A DNA stretch of 64,000 nucleotides from Margaritispora aquatica. Lineage: Eukaryota; Ascomycota; Leotiomycetes; Helotiales; Discinellaceae. The notes beneath the pieces were generated by a model. That model ran no database searches. It was not told the DNA's origin and worked only from the letters and a program-made list of their open reading frames with translations. Location: assembly GCA_007644065.1 (NCBI GenBank), contig VJWN01000023.1:445434-509433 (forward strand), written 5' to 3'. Position numbers and translations under genes: made by a program. This document shows positions 33,601 through 44,311 of the stretch, one piece after another. The number at the start of each line of letters is the position of its first letter. Positions within the stretch are counted from its first letter, which is position 1.

Positions 33601-35044
33601 CCTCCTCTTCGGCTTCAGCCCTAAAATGCTTCTCTTTCCACCCCTCCACCAGTCCGCACCATGCGTCTCTGCATTCAGGCTTCACGCGAAAATTGCCTCA
33701 GCCCTGCGAGTAGATGATCATGGTTTACTGACCCTGCCCGCTGGACATGACGTGCGCGGAAAACCTCGAATAGGATATGAGCCTGCAGCTGACCAGCAGC
33801 AAGCAGACATCCACAGATCTCAACCATGTCACTCTGAAGCTGAAGGATACCTCAGAGGTGGAGGCTATGAGGGGTCAAAGGTGACAGTACTGTAGCACTG
33901 TGTATCAAGTCATTATCTGCAGCCAACACCGTTAGCAATTGAATAAGGAAAAGAAGAAACCAACAATATCGACACCAAGTCAACCATACAAATGACATTT
34001 TGTTCATCAATCCGTCAGTTGCAGTTGCTGTGACCTTGATATGACAGGTCAGATTCTTCCATTCCCCTTTTCATAGAGATGCAGATACTCAAAAGCCCAG
34101 TGGCTTCACTCAGCACCACCTATTTCCATCGATCCCGGTCACCCAGGAATCCACATGTCAGCGACTGGTGAGGAGGAATCCAGAATTTGAATGGTAAATG
34201 TTCACTCATCCATGGAAAGCTGAAATAGGAATTGCACGCGTATGTTGTACAGAGGTCGCAACAATGTAAGGTCTTACTTTCCTCCTTATAAGAGAAGAGA
34301 AAGAGAAAGAGGGTCGAAGGAGATGATCCTTTCGGTTTGGTAAATACTGTACTGCACCAATTGAAGACTGATCTTCACAAGGACCTTACCGAACACTGCA
34401 GTGCCTGTGCCACTTCCACTCCACTTCCACTGTCACTATCTGTTCCATTCTTGGTTTCAATTGGTGTGTGCTCAACTCACTGTTTCCTTCGTACATTCTT
34501 GAGTCTAATACAACTTGACAGCTGCCGGCAATGAGAGAGAAGGCTCCGCAAAAGGAATTCAGAGACAAGTCTGTGAGGTGAGAGGTTAGAGTGGGTGAAA
34601 GGTGATTAAGCAAGACAAGACACTGGGTACAGGGCAGGGGCAGAAGGCAGGGCAGGCTGAATAGTCAGTTCACCCATTTCTTGATCCTTCGTCCATCTCT
34701 CTCGATATCTGAATGATATTCGATACCTCCTTGCCTTTGGTGTATCATGCGATGTTTAAGCAATCTGTCTTGTGAAACAATCCGCAGGTACTACGGTAGC
34801 GCGGTGATACTCGATTACAGTACTTCGTGTTGCTGTTGTCAGGACGAAAGCGAGCGAGAAGAGAGTCAGTGTCTCTCAGTGTTCTAAGTGCATTCTCAAT
34901 GGCCGACAATCCTTTCTCGAAATTCCAACATCCTACACGGTTTGAAAGGGACAGTTGATAGGCAGCCAGCTTACCTATCAAGGAACAGATATACGGGACG
35001 GTATTAGAGACTGATTCACGGCACTTGTTGACAAGCAATGGATA
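30693..35044. other. 4.3-kb gene-poor region upstream of a Zn2Cys6 regulator
   Basis: Many medium-length open frames on both strands, none with good splice signals or a family match. The longest is 151 codons at 31734-32189 on the minus strand. Part may be a long promoter or leader of the transcription factor at 35045, which is common for regulators. Confidence 0.4.
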
Positions 35045-37242
35045 ATGGCTTCGGTCGAAGAGTTGGATACCGGCGATACAGTCAAACCGCCGAGAGCAAG
35101 GCGCGCAAGTCGACCAAAGGTCAAAACCGGATGCAATAATTGCAAGTAAGATTCTCGATTCATATATCAATCTGCCAATGTGTCGCGGATCACAGGGAGG
35201 CTTCTGACGCTGGGATTGAAATTCTGGTTATGCGCATCTATTGACACACCGAACAGGAACCGGAGAGTCAAATGCGACGAGACAAGGCCACAATGTAATT
35301 CTAATCATTCTGCATATTTTCTCCAAATACTGACTATGTCGCAGGCAATAAGTGTGTGCGATCGGGAAGACATTGTGATGGGTATCCAGCGTACAAGAGA
35401 GTTCTTGAGGTCGCGATTCCAATTGCTCCACGTCCTGGGAACCTGGCACCGGCAACTGCCCCTTCTCTTGCACCATTGAGCAACGCATCCTCCTCTTCGT
35501 CTCGTCTAAGCTCAAGACCAGTTGTTGTTCGTAAAGCTCAAAGACCAATTCAAATCCAGCATCCGCCGTTGAAGAAACCCAATGTCGCGACAAAACGTAC
35601 CACTACCCCTCCTCCTGAGCGGACTGCCCTCATCAACACAACTTCTCCGACAATATATACACCCGGTGGGTTTGCATTCAGTGTACAGGAAGGACAATAC
35701 TTTCAGGTTTTCAGATCACATACAGCAAATGAGCTGTCAGGCTTCTTTGATTCGGAATTCTGGACCAGAAGCGTGTTACAAGAAAGCCATTCTGAAGCAT
35801 CCATACGGCATGCAGTAGTAGGATTGGGAGCTCTCTACAAAACACTGGAGAAGGCATCCGAATCACCTCCTGGATCTCCAGATGATGCCACGTTCGATAC
35901 GGCGCCAAATCATTATAATTTTGCACTTCAACAATATGGAAAGGCTCTTACACAACTAAGAGAATCCATCGGGAATAACGAAACACGCTCACAAAGAACA
36001 ATTTTAATATCTATTGTTTTATTTACATGCTTTCAATCATTTACGGGTGACCACAAAGCAGCAATATCGCAGATCCAACATGGCCTGGGTCTTTTAGAGG
36101 AACGGAGACAGGAGGCGAAACAACCTTTGATTTGTCGCAGAGAGGATATAGTCGAGGATGAGCTGGTTCAAATCTTTACTCGTCTTGCAATCCAGGCCAA
36201 ATCATACGACATGGCCTTTCACTTCCCGCATCCTTATGTGATCCGACTATCGCAGCCTATGCGACACGACCCCACGTCTCCCGCATCACCATCTTCTCCT
36301 TCAGATGCTGCATCGACGGCGTCATTGGAGTCGAACATGCCGGAAGTATTCTTTAATTCGCAGGAAGCTCGACAGTCGCTTGACTCATTGACGGAACGTA
36401 TGATGCGTTTCAATGAACAGCTATCCTCATATCATCAGGGCCCCAACAACATCCTTCCACGGTCTGTACAGTCTTCTGGCCTCGGCTTCAAGATGCAACT
36501 TGAACAATGGGATCGTGCATTTCAGCCTCTGCTCGAAGCACGAAGAAGACCAGGAATCAGCAATACCGAACGTGCAGGGATCGATGTTTTGAAAATGATG
36601 CACATCATGACGTCCATACTGTTCTTGATGGGTTTCAGTAGGAGTGAGACGGAGTTTGACCACTTCATACCGTTGTTCAAAGAGATTGTCAAATTGGCTG
36701 AAGAGGTAGTTGTGGATGAAGAACTGTCTCTTGCACAAGAACGATGTGGGAACGTTGTAAGTTGTCGGCATAGAACGCAGCACACGCAAAGCTCTGGTCA
36801 TCACTTTCCCGGACTGGCATCCCACGAACCTGGCGCATATAGGACGGAAGACACTTATTCCCATATCAAGGCATCATTCGCCCTAGACCTTGGTATTGTG
36901 CCACCTCTCTTTGTGGTGGCGACCAAATGTCGAGATCGTAAATTGAGGCGTGAAGCAATTCGATTGCTCATGTCAAGTCCTAGAAGAGAGGGCATGTGGG
37001 ATTCGATACTCAGTGGACGTGTTGGAAAGTGGATCATGGATATCGAAGAGGACGGTATGGCTCCCTACTTGGGGCCATCTACGCCTTCGGCATTGGAGAT
37101 GGTGCCAGACGATAGAAGGGTAATGGTCAAGGAAATTTTATTCGACATGCAGCAACGTGCAGCTACTTTGAGGTGTGGTACTAGAGGCGCTCATGAAGGT
37201 GACGTGGATTCAAGAGCTAAAGAGACACATATTTGGTGGTGA
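35045..37242 (+). CDS. Zn(II)2Cys6 transcription factor
   Basis: Nuclear DNA-binding regulator. Exons 35045-35145, 35257-35294 and 35345-37242 give 2037 nt, 678 residues. The binuclear zinc cluster is assembled across all three exons: Cys at 30, 33, 40, 47, 50 and 57 (C-x2-C-x6-C-x6-C-x2-C-x6-C) with the basic NRRVKCDE run. It is preceded by an Arg/Lys-rich nuclear-targeting stretch. A Pro/Ser/Lys linker follows, then the helical fungal-specific middle and C-terminal region, with typical phrases such as SFFDSEFW, HAVVGLGALYKTLE, LISIVLFTCFQSFTGDHKAAISQIQHGL and LGIVPPLFVVATKCRDRKLRREAI. This layout belongs to the large group of regulators with only an N-terminal zinc cluster. A possible unspliced insert exists around 36757-36842, but removing it breaks the frame. 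Target genes cannot be told. Confidence 0.9.
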
Positions 37243-37947
37243 ACATAAATTGACGCGATGCGATATGATTAAGGAGTAGCAATCGAGGGGGCCATACACG
37301 GGAATGACAGAACAGATATTATAAGATTATGAGCGAGGGTAATGCCGGAGCAAATCAGGGCAAGGGCTTGGTTGACAATGCTCAGTGTACGATATTGTAC
37401 AAGCAATTGGGATTCGGGTTACAGGATGGCGCTCCAGGCTTCGTTTTTGGGTTGGTCCAGAAAGGCATGCATGTACTAGTGTTTTGTGTTGTATGCTTTG
37501 TTGCATTTGCGAGTGGACTGAAAAGTCTTGATGGTAGCGACATTTCAGTCAAGTGGTTCATTATTTGAGGACTGGTTGCTTACTGAGGGAATTCAATGAC
37601 GAACTGTAAATGCAAGGACTGCCACTCATGATTTTTATTGATTCAAGCTTTCTGGATTGGTGGTTGTTGATTATGTTGACATTGTTGCGACTGCACCCTG
37701 AAAGTGTTTAATATGCATGAATCGTGATTGATGATTCGCAAGCCTATCTTTTGTTGCTTATTATCCTCACAATTTCTACCAGTGCTGTTTTTCCTTCATT
37801 CTTTTCTTGACGTCAACACTTCCTCAAAGCTTCTCTTACACATATCCTACCTCAGACCTATTAAGCACTAAATACAGCATCTATCATTCAGCGCTCAACA
37901 CTAAACGCTCATCAATCCTTACCTAAGAAAACCGCTCAACTGCCAAG
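37243..37947. other. Intergenic
   Basis: Terminator side of the regulator and promoter of the next gene. The last 150 bases are C/A/T-rich as in fungal leaders. No gene seen. Confidence 0.5.
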
Positions 37948-38877
37948 ATGCCAATCCTCGCAGTCTACGCCCTCAAGGCAGGCTACAAGCTCTACGAATC
38001 CGAATCCAAGAAGAAAGAGGAGAAAGAGAGGGTAGCGCGAACTCAAGCTAAATTTCAAGCTCAGGTTCAAGCACAGCTCCAAGCGCAAGCTAAAATCCAT
38101 GCTCGTTCACAGCCTATGAGACAGTCAGGAATCAATGATCCTTATCCGAGAGCTGGTGGCATCGGTGATATGCAGCCTGGTGAGCAACCTTATGGACAGC
38201 AACGGTATCGTCCCCAGGAGCATGTGAAGTCGATGCCCGGAGATGTTGGGAAAGTGGGAGGGGAGATGCGATCTACTGCCTTCCCCTCGGTCGGTTAAAT
38301 GAATTCCAATGAGCTGGATCAGTCTGCTTACTTGCAAAGCGAAGCATCGGCCCCAAGCTTCAACACAAACAAAAACACAAACACAACCCCTTTTCACAAC
38401 CCATATCCATACCCATATTAAAACCACATACCTATTGCAAAAACACCACCACTCTCTTCAAACCCTAACACAAACACAACCACCGCCGCACCTCCCCCAC
38501 ACTCCAAAACAGCAGACCTCAAAACCTCACTCACAAGCCTCAGCAAGACACTCAATCTCCATGCCACGTATCCAGCTCATAGAGACGCCATGATCGCCAG
38601 TGCAATCGTGACTGTCAAGAAGTTCGCAAAGATTGGTGTTGAGATGGTGGGTGAGTTTAGAGAAAAAGGGAAAGGAGAAGAAAAAGAGAAGAAAGGAAGT
38701 GCTGGGATGGAGAGTGGTGGGCTAGGATATAGTGGGTTCGTACAAGGTGGGGAGGCGGGCGTTAAGCGGGCTTTAGAAGTAGCGGTGCTGGTGGTGCGTA
38801 GATGGGAGACGTTAGGCTCTGTTGAGGTGTGTTTGTGGTGGAGTGTGGGGAGGTTGTATAGTTGGCTTGCAAGGTAG
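37948..38877 (+). CDS. Lineage-specific Gln/Pro-rich protein; two in-frame stops or one long intron
   Basis: One frame runs from ATG 37948 to TAG/TGA-side stop at 38877 and is broken only by TAA at 38296-38298 and TAA at 38419-38421. Protein character continues through both: a start MPILAVYALKAGYKLYES with a coiled Lys/Glu/Gln segment, a Gly/Pro/Gln middle, an Asn/Thr/Pro-rich stretch, then DLKTSLTSLSKTLNLHATYPAHRDAMIASAIVTVKKFAKIGVEMVGEF and a hydrophobic, Trp-rich end. A 333-nt intron from 38180 (GTGAGC) to 38512 (CCAAAACAG) would remove both stops and keep frame, but it is several times longer than most introns here. Otherwise the gene is a pseudogene, or only the first 116 codons are used. 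I do not recognise the family. Confidence 0.5.
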
Positions 38878-39180
38878 TGAGAGTGGTGCGTTTATAGTGA
38901 GACGATTGTGCGATTGGGGAGATGAACTGTGTCCTAGAGTGAATTTGTAATTCAAAATAACCAAGAACTGCTCATCTGTTGTCTGGTTCCTCTGCTTGTT
39001 GTGTTTCTCTTTCTTATGGGAATACATTCGTTTGCTTAGAACCCTCGCTTAACTCCTTTAGATCTCTTCCCCCTCTCATCTGCCTATCTCTACCTTTCTC
39101 ATCACTTCCTCTCTCTTTTAACATCCTATTTCTTCACCCCATCTTTACTAGATCTTGCCACCTTCGGGATCTTAAAGACA
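38878..39180. other. Intergenic
   Basis: Short convergent spacer, pyrimidine-rich on the right side. Nothing else seen. Confidence 0.4.
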
Positions 39181-39696
39181 TTACACAACGGCGTCCGTCC
39201 CCACACCAGAAACGCAACCACACTGCTCAACCTGCTCATCACACTCTTCCCCATCCTCCCCCCTCTCTTGCTGTCTCGTCTTTCCATCATAGTAAAATGT
39301 AACCAGAACCAGCTTCCCCAACGTCTTATACGCATTCCAGCCCATACCCAAATCTTCCTTCGCTTCGAAGAACCACGCCGGCGGAGGTGGCGGAGGCGGA
39401 GGCTTTTTACGTGGATGAAATGGCTCGAGTGGTGGTGGGATTACGAAAATGAGGAAGCCGAGCACGGTGCGAATTTTGTGAAGGAAGGGACGCTCGGAGT
39501 CGCCGTTATGATAGGCAGATAAGAAGCTTGTAGCCATTCCAGCCCGTTTCTTGGGCTGGTCGGGAGAATGCTGATGCTGGGAGGTGGTGAAGTGGAATTC
39601 GAGAACTAGTGTCTGTTTGTCTGGTAGGTTGTGATTCTGATTTAGCTGCGACTTGAGGTAGGCGAGAGTTGGGGGAAATGAAGTCAATGGTAGCAT
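39181..39696 (-). CDS. Hypothetical protein with polyproline run
   Basis: 171 residues, no known domain. It starts MLPLTSFPPTLAYLKSQL, has a middle with HKIRTVLGFLIFVIPPPL, which could be a membrane-associated helix, a run of eight or nine Pro encoded by a GGAGGC-type repeat, and a conserved-looking block WFFEAKEDLGMGWNAYKTLGKLVLVTFYYDGK. An in-frame TAA lies right before the ATG, so the start is either this ATG or a splice acceptor. Its first 60 codons overlap the last part of the next minus-strand frame (to 39506) in another frame, so one of the two readings of 39506-39696 is not real. It may be the 3' exon of that gene. The C-terminus after GKTRQQ is Glu/Cys-rich and could also be altered by splicing. 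Confidence 0.45.
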   Translation of the reverse strand: MLPLTSFPPTLAYLKSQLNQNHNLPDKQTLVLEFHFTTSQHQHSPDQPKKRAGMATSFLSAYHNGDSERPFLHKIRTVLGFLIFVIPPPLEPFHPRKKPPPPPPPPAWFFEAKEDLGMGWNAYKTLGKLVLVTFYYDGKTRQQERGEDGEECDEQVEQCGCVSGVGTDAVV

Positions 39697-40932
39697 TTAA
39701 GCAAGGATTATGGTTGGGTTTGAACTGTGAGCCTGATCCAATGATGGAATTTGAACAGAAGAGTCGGATATTTGGCGAATGAGTTTCTTGCTTCAAGGTT
39801 GCTTTGTCTCGGTTAGAAAAGTCAAGAATATGATGCTGGCTACTAGGTAGGCGAGGAACTTTTGTTGCGTGTTGTGATCTTGATTCATTCACGTCAGGAA
39901 TCCGAGTCTCTATTGGTCTCGGGCTATTTCTTCTTGATTCCTCTCTGTACGAAGGTCTTGCTGCAAAGATATCAAGATGAAACCTGCATCTCCCAGTGCT
40001 TCGATAGATTATCTCGTCTCCCGCATCACGAATCCTGCGAGATCGACGTTTGAATGTTCGAGAAGCTACGTTCGAATGTGGTGTGAGATGCCGTGCGTCA
40101 AAGATGGGCTTTGGTTTTGAGGAAGTTCGACGTCGAGATGGGGATGTTGGTGACGGAGGTTCGCTAAGTGTCAATGTTGGCGTTTTTCTACTCATTGAAG
40201 CCTCTGGCTTGTACGTCATGCCTGATGGTGTGGACGGTTTTGGATCGTGTCTCTCTTGCTCTTGCTTCATCATGCGATATATCTTTTTCTGTGAGCTAGC
40301 TTCGCCTCGCATGGATGGCACATATGCATCCTCCGCCGAGTTAAGCTTGGATGCTGATGTTCTCATATCCTTTCTCGGTGCAAGTACAAGAGGTGCTGGC
40401 TTCATTTTTTTGTGAGCCTTGGTACCCAGAGATCTGGCATCGTGGAGGCGTGAGTGATTAAACATACCATTGCCATGTATTGTTTCTCCTTCTATTTGCT
40501 GATCAGTGGCATCGTTGAGTTCCGCTGATTTTTCCCGCCCATATGCTTTCTCTGCATTCGAACGACCTCTAACTTCCTGCAAATCATAAACAGACATCGG
40601 TCTCTCTGCGTCTAAGATACCAAGATCTACAATTTCCTTCGCCTTCCTGAGTTTTCTCCCACACAGCAGAACACCAAGGAACCACCACAGCCATCTCATC
40701 CAGCTATATCTCTCAGCTGCATTCTGGCTCTTGGGCCTTGCTTGCAGAAATGGTAGAAGTCGTACTCCTCTTCTGCCGCTCGCACATCTCGGTAGCGTAA
40801 TGCTGTGCCAAGGGCTTCCTCTCGATAAGTGAAAATATGTATAGGTTTCGATGGGAGCTCAAAGATTAGATGATTGGAGACCCACGACAAGTCGGAGGTT
40901 GTTATGAAATCATGTTGTCGTGGGGGCGGCAT
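39506..40932 (-). CDS. Disordered basic protein of unknown function, interrupted by a one-base frameshift
   Basis: The frame from ATG 40932 (MPPPRQHDFITTSDLSWVS) runs 78 codons and stops just after the join. Another frame continues to 39506. At 40748-40750 the minus strand reads CATTTCTGC; one additional T would carry EEEYDFYHF straight into LQARPKSQNAAERYSWMRWLWWFLG. No intron with GT and AG can explain a single-base change, so this is a base deletion in the strain or an assembly error. The N-terminal 110 residues look globular with a Trp-rich stretch. Most of the remainder is Ser/Arg/Pro-rich and probably disordered (SEPPSPTSPSRRRTSSKPKP, RTFKRRSRRIRDAG). The true C-terminus is unclear because of overlap with the polyproline frame. 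No family recognised. Confidence 0.5.
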
Positions 40933-41474
40933 TTTGGAACCTCTGGATGTTTAGTGTTGGCCTGGTGGTTGAGAGGAGAATTTTGATAAGAACTCGCCGA
41001 AGAGGTTGAAGGCACAAAAGGAAGAAGGGACACGTTAAAGAAACGCATCTTATTTAAGCACTTATGGTTCTTGATGCTCAACAATCAGAAAGCGTTATGA
41101 GTCTCTAGGTGTGTTATCCGTGTTCACGTCTCCTGAATCACAACCTCGCTTAGCCATGGTGGATCAGGGGTTAAGCTTCAGAATTCACAACTTGCCGAGC
41201 AGCAGCAGACTTGTGAGTTGAATCGAAAGCAATGTGATTATGATGCCTGTGTCTCTAGATGCGACATTATTCAGGCTGATGCTATTGAGCGACAATCACG
41301 AAGCTTCTCGTTTTGTTTAAATGGAGATTCTCAATGCTGTGTAACGCCATTTCAAACATCATCGATATCGTTACCCCATACAACTCAAACATCAATCAGA
41401 ATCGAAATATCCCATTCAAGCTTTAAAAGAATTCACAATCGGCTGTACACCCCGAGAATAGCCAATTCATCAAG
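40933..41474. other. Divergent promoter region
   Basis: Separates the minus-strand disordered protein from the plus-strand gene at 41475. Rich in A/T near 41.35-41.45 kb. No gene. Confidence 0.4.
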
Positions 41475-42128
41475 ATGAAGCACACTCAAAGTACTCACAA
41501 GCTGCACCCCAATGCCAAGACATTCATGTTTCCTTCTCCTGAGATCGCCAAAGAGCCCGCTCTAGGTCATGATGTGTCAAGTTTGATGCATAGCGCAATC
41601 GATACTCACCCACCATTCATGCCATCGTTCGCCTCGCAACCACCTCTCTCCTTCGCTTCTCCTTACTCACATTCTCTCACGCACTCAGGCATGAAATCGC
41701 AATTAAACTGTATCCCTGATCCAGGTCTTCTATCATCGTACTTCGCCTCATTCATAGATGGAAGGCTTGTCTCTTGGAATGAGCACATCAACACCGATTA
41801 CTACTCACATCTTAGACCGAGACACGTAGACTACGATGGCCAGACGACAGGATGGATGGGAAAATCAGAGCCAGACCCCGTTGATCCTCATGATTTGTGG
41901 TTTGGAATCGACAAGCAGAAGAGGGAGAAGTATCAAAGTGTGATGCTGCGGGCGCAAAAGTATGAAAGGGATATCGCGGACATATCGGAAGAGCTGTGTC
42001 GTCGCTTGGCTTGGAATGCTGTGAGCGAAGGCGATGTCAGAATGTGGAGTAGAGGTAGAAGTCGCGATATCAGGATTCAAATTACGAGAGAGAAGTATGA
42101 AAGGGAGATGATGTGGATCTCGAAGTAG
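41475..42128 (+). CDS. Hypothetical protein, 217 residues, single exon
   Basis: Not recognised. The first 75 residues are His/Ser/Pro/Phe-rich with repeated PPFMPSF and PPLSFASPYS phrases and look disordered. The second part is more ordered: DPGLLSSYFASFIDGRLVSWNEHINTDYYSHLRPR, DPHDLWFGIDKQKREKYQSVMLRAQKYERDIADISEELCRRLAWNA, ending in an Arg-rich helix (RGRSRDIRIQITREKYEREMMW). The repeated KYERDI / KYEREM helices may form a coiled coil. No signal peptide, no membrane helix. The ATG lies after an A/T-rich leader and is the first in frame. A lineage-restricted protein is likely. Confidence 0.6.
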   Translation: MKHTQSTHKLHPNAKTFMFPSPEIAKEPALGHDVSSLMHSAIDTHPPFMPSFASQPPLSFASPYSHSLTHSGMKSQLNCIPDPGLLSSYFASFIDGRLVSWNEHINTDYYSHLRPRHVDYDGQTTGWMGKSEPDPVDPHDLWFGIDKQKREKYQSVMLRAQKYERDIADISEELCRRLAWNAVSEGDVRMWSRGRSRDIRIQITREKYEREMMWISK

Positions 42129-42499
42129 AGGGCCGCAGGACACAATTGCTAGAGCCGAATTATTTGGGGAGAAGGAGAGGATTATGGGCTGTGTAGATAC
42201 GCTTAGAAATGGTGTAGGAAGGAGGAGGATCTCGTTGATGCAGACTAGTAGAGCCTGAGATATTGAATCATTGAACTAGCTGTTTTCAAAATGAATGAAT
42301 GAATGCATGAAGACACGATCGAACTTTTAATGTGCCCAAATGAGTGCTTAGCGAAGAAGTATTTCATTTGCTATCTCGAACCGCGCGACAATCCAGAAAT
42401 ATCACGGTTTCTAGCGCCCGACTGGACCTTTCTTCTCAAACTCAAAAACTCAGAGACCTGCTTATCATTCTATGTTAATATTCAATCTATCCGCCGAAT
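42129..42499. other. Intergenic
   Basis: No feature seen apart from a short GAATGAATGAATGCATGAA repeat at about 42292-42310. Confidence 0.4.
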
Positions 42500-43170
42500 T
42501 CACAAGCTGTTCTCTAATTTGTCAAGCGTGTTAGACAGATCTTCGTATATATGAAGTCGTCTCCCTTCTGCCTGCTCTTTTGGGTTGCTAGATGCCTCCA
42601 ACACCTCGCGCTTAATTTTTTGTCTCTTTTTAAATTGTTCCTTAGTCATCTCATCATCTGTGATAACGTGCTGGTAAACAAGACGCGGTTCATCAACAAG
42701 ATAGACATGCATATCAAATAAAATTCCGATATAAGCCTCTGACAATTATCAACATAGATTCTAGTATTTCAGAGGCAAATATAGCTGACCATCGTCGTAT
42801 TCATATCTTGTGGATGTTTGAGGGCGTTTACATGAATTTGAAATCTTGCTTCTGAGCCACGCTCTGCATCTGCGACGCCGGTGAACCATTTAGTCCTCTC
42901 TCGATACTCCTGCTTGCTCAATGCACGTCCACTCTGCGCATGGCGACAAAGCCAAGTTCCATCAGGCCGGGTATAAATTCTCATATCAAGTATCGTAGCT
43001 TCATATGTTTCTGTCACGCGTAAGTCTGGTTCCAAAACGTTGTGGTGGACTTACCAGCATTTAAGCCACAGAGCGAACTTATAGAAAGACCCCTCTTGAT
43101 GCCAGTGCTTTGCCTTATTTTTCCCGTTGGATTTTTCGTTTTGATGACGTCGTAGATTTTGAATGTTGAA
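42500..43170 (-). other. Two tandem, related small coding modules (possible gene or remnant)
   Basis: Two open stretches on the minus strand (42769-43035 and 42500-42745) encode segments with the same pattern: E-[TA]-Y, then [IL]-x-DM-x-[IV]-Y, then [ST]-K-x-x-[FY]-x-x-R, and a final [FL]-x-IH/IY helix. The first can be spliced to an upstream exon (GTAAGT at about 43053, acceptor GTGACAG near 43010) giving SSLCGLNAETYEATILDMRIY and, further upstream, a segment (KIYDVIKTKNPTGKI) that resembles RVYDINKKKSTATI in the neighbour at 43656-44051. The second module lacks an ATG, and no splice join to the first keeps frame. It looks like a duplicated, perhaps decaying, small gene family of unknown function. 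Confidence 0.35.
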
Positions 43171-43655
43171 GGTTATAGCAAAACCAACGCAGGCATTTCA
43201 GCATTACCTACCATTGTTAAACGGCCGTTAATCAAAAGTAATTAAATGAAACTCCTAGTCAGAGATCGCTGGAGAGACTGAGGACCTTGTGAATCTTGTG
43301 AGTAGAGGTTGATTCAAGTGAAATATTGAAGTAAGCTTTAAACTCTATTGACTTCTTCGATCAAGGAGAGGCTAGGCGTTCAATATAACAGATGCCCAAC
43401 ATCTTGGCAGAAACGCGAGGTTTGGAACTTCACTTGCTCTGGTATCAAACAATCAGAAATTATTCGAAATATATTGATTTCCGGTAAAAAGATCACCGTA
43501 TCGAACAAGACGAGAATCGACATAATAAAAGTAGTTCTCTTCATGCAACGCCTCACACATTTTCTCAACTTGCTCACATCGTACAGCGCCATCCTCCACA
43601 TCCATTCGAGGGAACGAAAACCATCGAACCACTCCAAATTCGAGACATGAATCTA

Positions 43656-44051
43656 TCACAACCTATTATACGTATCCTCTCTTCCATTACCCCTCCTAGC
43701 CCTATCTCGCACCTCAAAGACTTCCCCCCAAAGCCTCAAGCTCCTCTCCAGCTTGTCCAACGGTGATCCCGACGTCGCCGAAACCATACATCCCATCAGC
43801 GCCATATCCATTCCAGACGTAAGCCTCTCCACCATCTTTTCAACCCTGCACTGCTCAGAAACTGTGAGGTTGCGAATCACGTTGTTTTCAGTGATTGTTG
43901 CGGTGGATTTCTTCTTGTTGATGTCGTAGACTCGAATCTGTGGACCGTTGACGCAGCCATTGTTCACAGTGCCTGGTTGACCATGAATTTTGAGTGAGAA
44001 GGCACCGTTTGGGGAGGTTGTGAGCGTGAATACAAGTGGTAGGGGACTCAT
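43656..44051 (-). CDS. Small hypothetical protein, 131 residues
   Basis: Single open frame with ATG at 44051. It opens with a beta-rich stretch (PLVFTLTTSPNGAFSLKIHGQPGTVNNGCVNGPQIRVYDI), then a basic, Thr-rich loop (NKKKSTATI), and ends in helices (QCRVEKMVERLTSGMDMALMG, SPLDKLERSLRLWGEVFEVRDRARR). A weak family resemblance to the modules at 42.5-43.2 kb suggests local duplication. Another open stretch (43453-43659) with EQVEKMCEALHEENYFYYVDSRLV overlaps its end and may be a related remnant. No known domain. Confidence 0.45.
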   Translation of the reverse strand: MSPLPLVFTLTTSPNGAFSLKIHGQPGTVNNGCVNGPQIRVYDINKKKSTATITENNVIRNLTVSEQCRVEKMVERLTSGMDMALMGCMVSATSGSPLDKLERSLRLWGEVFEVRDRARRGNGREDTYNRL

Positions 44052-44311
44052 CGGACTTAGAGGTGGACTCGAAGGGTACTAGCAAAGTGTTGTTTGCAGT
44101 TTGCGAGCAGAGAGTGGTGTCATATTTGCTTTATTGTTGCTCTGAATAGGAATGTCTGGAGAGGTCTGAATCATACATCGAATCCTGGAGATGAGTCGAA
44201 TAGTTGCAAGGAACTTCTGCAAAGCACGAGAATCACAAACTCTTTATTCTTCACCTGCCTTCAAACCCCATGGACACCTCCTCTCTCTCAAACAACATCT
44301 TCAAAATTCCA

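Noticed and set aside
38309..38593. 95-codon ORF inside the two-stop gene
   Set aside because: Thr/His/Gln-rich shadow frame of a low-complexity stretch.
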